DNA of 17,162 nt from Coemansia sp. RSA 1804 (lineage: Eukaryota; Kickxellomycota; Kickxellomycetes; Kickxellales; Kickxellaceae), in contig JANBTH010000449.1 in the NCBI GenBank assembly GCA_027578815.1, positions 1 through 17,162 of the forward strand, in the 5' to 3' direction. Every line of letters begins with the position of its first letter. Position 1 is the first letter of the stretch. Below the pieces are notes generated by a model that saw only the letters and a program-made list of their open reading frames with translations, made no database searches and was not told the DNA's origin. Positions 15,076-17,162 of the stretch are shown in pieces. The position numbers and the translations under genes are program-made.

Positions 15076-17162
15076 ATGCTGCGTGCAGAGGAGGAATCCG
15101 TGAGGTCGCCATCAAAAGCCAAAGCAGCGTCTGCCTCGCTTAATGCCGACACCTGGCGCCTGCTTATTGAGGCCGAGATTGATGCTACTGTGCGGGAACT
15201 GCGTAAGAATGCGCTGTGGGCAGAGGCTGTTGAAAGAGACGGGCTTGGTGCGCTTTGGGTCGGCGGAAGCAAATGGCCCATCATGCAGTCTAATGCTGAT
15301 TCGAAGCCCGACGAGCACCCTGCGCTGAGGCCGGAGGGAAGCTCGGCCAAGCCAGCCATACCAACGCTGGAAAGCTATCGCAGAGAGTTTACTAGCCGCC
15401 GCACGCTGGGAAAGGCTGGTGTGTGCATTGGACTGGCTTCCTTTGCCGATCGAGAGGACGATTTTGAAAATGACGAGTACTCTTTAAACCGCGTTATGAT
15501 TCTCGAATCGTTTTTGCTTTTACGCGAGGCTATAAACGGTGTTTTAGATCCGGATGAGATGGATGTACAGGCGATTATTGATCCGTTTCTTCTTGTTATC
15601 CGCGATCCAGAGATCACAGGGCCCATTACTCGTAGCGCACTTGTCAGCGTCCAGCGGTTTATTAGCTATGGCATAATAGACTTTTCCCACCCCAGATCAG
15701 GGTCTGCGCTTTTGGAGCTGGCACGCACTGTTACACACTGTCGCTTTGAAGCAACAGACTCAGCGTCCGATGAGTCAGTGCTTATGCAGATTCTCAATGT
15801 CCTCAGTGCGCTGGTGCTTACCCCAGGCAGCGATCAGCTGAATGATATTGTTGTTTGCGAAATCATGGAGTCTGTTCTGAGCATTAGCTGTCAAATGCGG
15901 TTGAGTGAGATGCTGAGAAAGTCGGCCGAAACCACGCTTTTCACACTTGTGACTTTTGTATTTGGAAAGCTAAACAGCATCCCGCATAATGTCAAGGAGC
16001 CCAAGGAGCCTGCTGCGTCCTCTACCACGGATATGCTGGGGGTTGGTGCATCCGATTCAAATGCTCTCCCGACTAGCCAGCTTGGCGAGGTTTCAATGGC
16101 TCGTCCGTCGGCATCCCGTATGATTATCAACAGAGACAGGACCAAGGAACGCGATCCGAAGACGTCTTCTGACAAAAATCTGGATGAAGCAGCAACCGCC
16201 GCTGCCCTTGATAGTGATGAAGGTGACCATACAGCGCATAAAACCCAAGCCTCGCCTGCAGCCCTATCTGAGACCCTACCTAGCTTTGGTCTTCCAGCCA
16301 TTCATGAGCTTTATCGAGCGCTCGTTGAGCTAACAAACCCACGCGATCTACAATACACTGATTCAATGCGTCTACTAGCGCTTAACACGCTCCAGACCGC
16401 ATTTCAGACCGCAGGCGATGCAATGTCAAGATCGGGACCACTCTGTGAGTTAACTCTTGGCGATCTCAGTCGTAATCTGCTGTTGATTCTGCAACGAGAC
16501 CAGCCAGGTTTGATCTCGCCTGCACTTCGCGTGCTTTATTTGCTGTTTGCATCGCATCGCAAGGACACAAAAGGTCAGCTTGAGCTTTTCCTGTGCCAGA
16601 CGCTTGGCAGGATAATGACTTTACCTGCAATTGAGCGCCAAGGCAGCCGTGCATCGCTGAGGTCTGGGTCTGGGCAACTGACACCAAAGCCAGGAGGCGG
16701 CCAGGCTCTAACACCAAAACTTCGTGCCGTTTCTAATACCATGATGAAGACACGAATGTCTGGGGGTGCAGGTTTGGGGATTGCAGAGCCAAGCGAAAAG
16801 ATTGCATCCGGCACTTCTGCATCCTACGAAAGCAAGAGTAAGGGTAACAGCCGGCGCCCGAGCGTTATTGCAACGAGCTCCCAGGATGATGTTGACCAGC
16901 CATCGGCAGTTGCGCCGATGCCCGTGTTACTGGAGAACGATGCAGCGCTGACAAACGAGGAGGAAGTTGAGCTGTATGAGGAAGCATCGCTGCGCAAGGG
17001 TGTGCGTGGGCGCGTTGCTAGGCATGAGATACGGCGTCAGCTGCTTGAGGGATTGCATCATTTCTTTACTGGCGACGAGTCTCTACTTACCGACCTGTGG
17101 GTTAACTACGATTGTGACATTCAACGCGGCAATATGTTTGATTTCCTTATTTCATTTGTTAC
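15076..17162 (+). CDS. GEA1: Gea/GBF1-type Arf guanine-nucleotide exchange factor, N-terminal part (runs off the window)
   Basis: The first 695 codons of one open exon; the gene continues past the window edge. Gea/GBF1 proteins load GTP on Arf1 at the cis-Golgi and ER-Golgi interface to start COPI coat formation. The DCB domain lies in about residues 26-300, with family blocks PFLLVIRDPEITGPITRSAL, RFISYGIID, VTHCRFEATDSASDESVLMQ, LTPGSDQLND and CQMRLSEMLRKSAE. A polar linker of about 100 residues follows, then the HUS region: LPAIHELYRALVELTNPRD (about residue 410), then a low-complexity insert at about 518-640, then LLEGLHHFF and the HUS box WVNYDCD (675-681). The catalytic Sec7 domain should lie just downstream, outside the window. 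The ATG at 15076 is the first in frame and sits after a TATA-like box. The GBF1/Gea branch fits better than the BIG/Sec7 branch. Which yeast paralogue it matches cannot be said. Confidence 0.93.
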   Translation, partial: MLRAEEESVRSPSKAKAASASLNADTWRLLIEAEIDATVRELRKNALWAEAVERDGLGALWVGGSKWPIMQSNADSKPDEHPALRPEGSSAKPAIPTLESYRREFTSRRTLGKAGVCIGLASFADREDDFENDEYSLNRVMILESFLLLREAINGVLDPDEMDVQAIIDPFLLVIRDPEITGPITRSALVSVQRFISYGIIDFSHPRSGSALLELARTVTHCRFEATDSASDESVLMQILNVLSALVLTPGSDQLNDIVVCEIMESVLSISCQMRLSEMLRKSAETTLFTLVTFVFGKLNSIPHNVKEPKEPAASSTTDMLGVGASDSNALPTSQLGEVSMARPSASRMIINRDRTKERDPKTSSDKNLDEAATAAALDSDEGDHTAHKTQASPAALSETLPSFGLPAIHELYRALVELTNPRDLQYTDSMRLLALNTLQTAFQTAGDAMSRSGPLCELTLGDLSRNLLLILQRDQPGLISPALRVLYLLFASHRKDTKGQLELFLCQTLGRIMTLPAIERQGSRASLRSGSGQLTPKPGGGQALTPKLRAVSNTMMKTRMSGGAGLGIAEPSEKIASGTSASYESKSKGNSRRPSVIATSSQDDVDQPSAVAPMPVLLENDAALTNEEEVELYEEASLRKGVRGRVARHEIRRQLLEGLHHFFTGDESLLTDLWVNYDCDIQRGNMFDFLISFV

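Overview
The window looks like nuclear DNA from an early-diverging, zygomycete-grade fungus. It has compact genes with few, mostly short GT-AG introns, AT-rich intergenic DNA and more GC-rich exons. It carries a Crh-type cell-wall enzyme, which is a fungal hallmark, and also a NELF-C/D (TH1) subunit, a protein known to be missing from Saccharomyces. A kickxellomycotine such as a Coemansia relative is my guess. The sequence alone does not prove it.

Layout, left to right. 1-888 is AT-rich intergenic DNA with a 23-bp tandem duplication. 889-2391 (+) encodes a secreted GH16 Crh-like chitin-glucan transglycosylase with an Asn/Asp/Gly repeat tail. 2708-3193 (-) encodes a small Ser-rich orphan. 3896-5939 (-) encodes NELF-C/D, and I rebuilt its two-exon structure (599 aa). 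6733-7593 (+) encodes a helical orphan of 286 aa, divergent from NELF-C/D. 8259-9554 (+) encodes the mRNA-export WD40 protein Rae1/Gle2 in three exons (340 aa). 9555-10538 is intergenic and holds a long hairpin and a possible tRNA-derived SINE on the minus strand. 10539-12893 (+) encodes a 784-aa Ser-rich, probably disordered orphan. 13163-14593 (-) encodes ribosomal protein eL18 in three exons; the first exon appears to be the ATG alone. 15076-17162 (+) encodes the first 695 residues of a Gea/GBF1-type Arf guanine-nucleotide exchange factor and runs off the window before its Sec7 domain.

The genes do not form a pathway or cluster. This is an ordinary mix of housekeeping genes: transcription elongation control, mRNA export, translation, Golgi trafficking and wall remodelling, with three orphans between them. 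I see no CRISPR array, rRNA gene, canonical tRNA, virus or defence system. The most interesting item is the well-conserved NELF-C/D gene in a fungus. Next are the possible SINE and the ATG-only first exon of eL18 with its long first intron.
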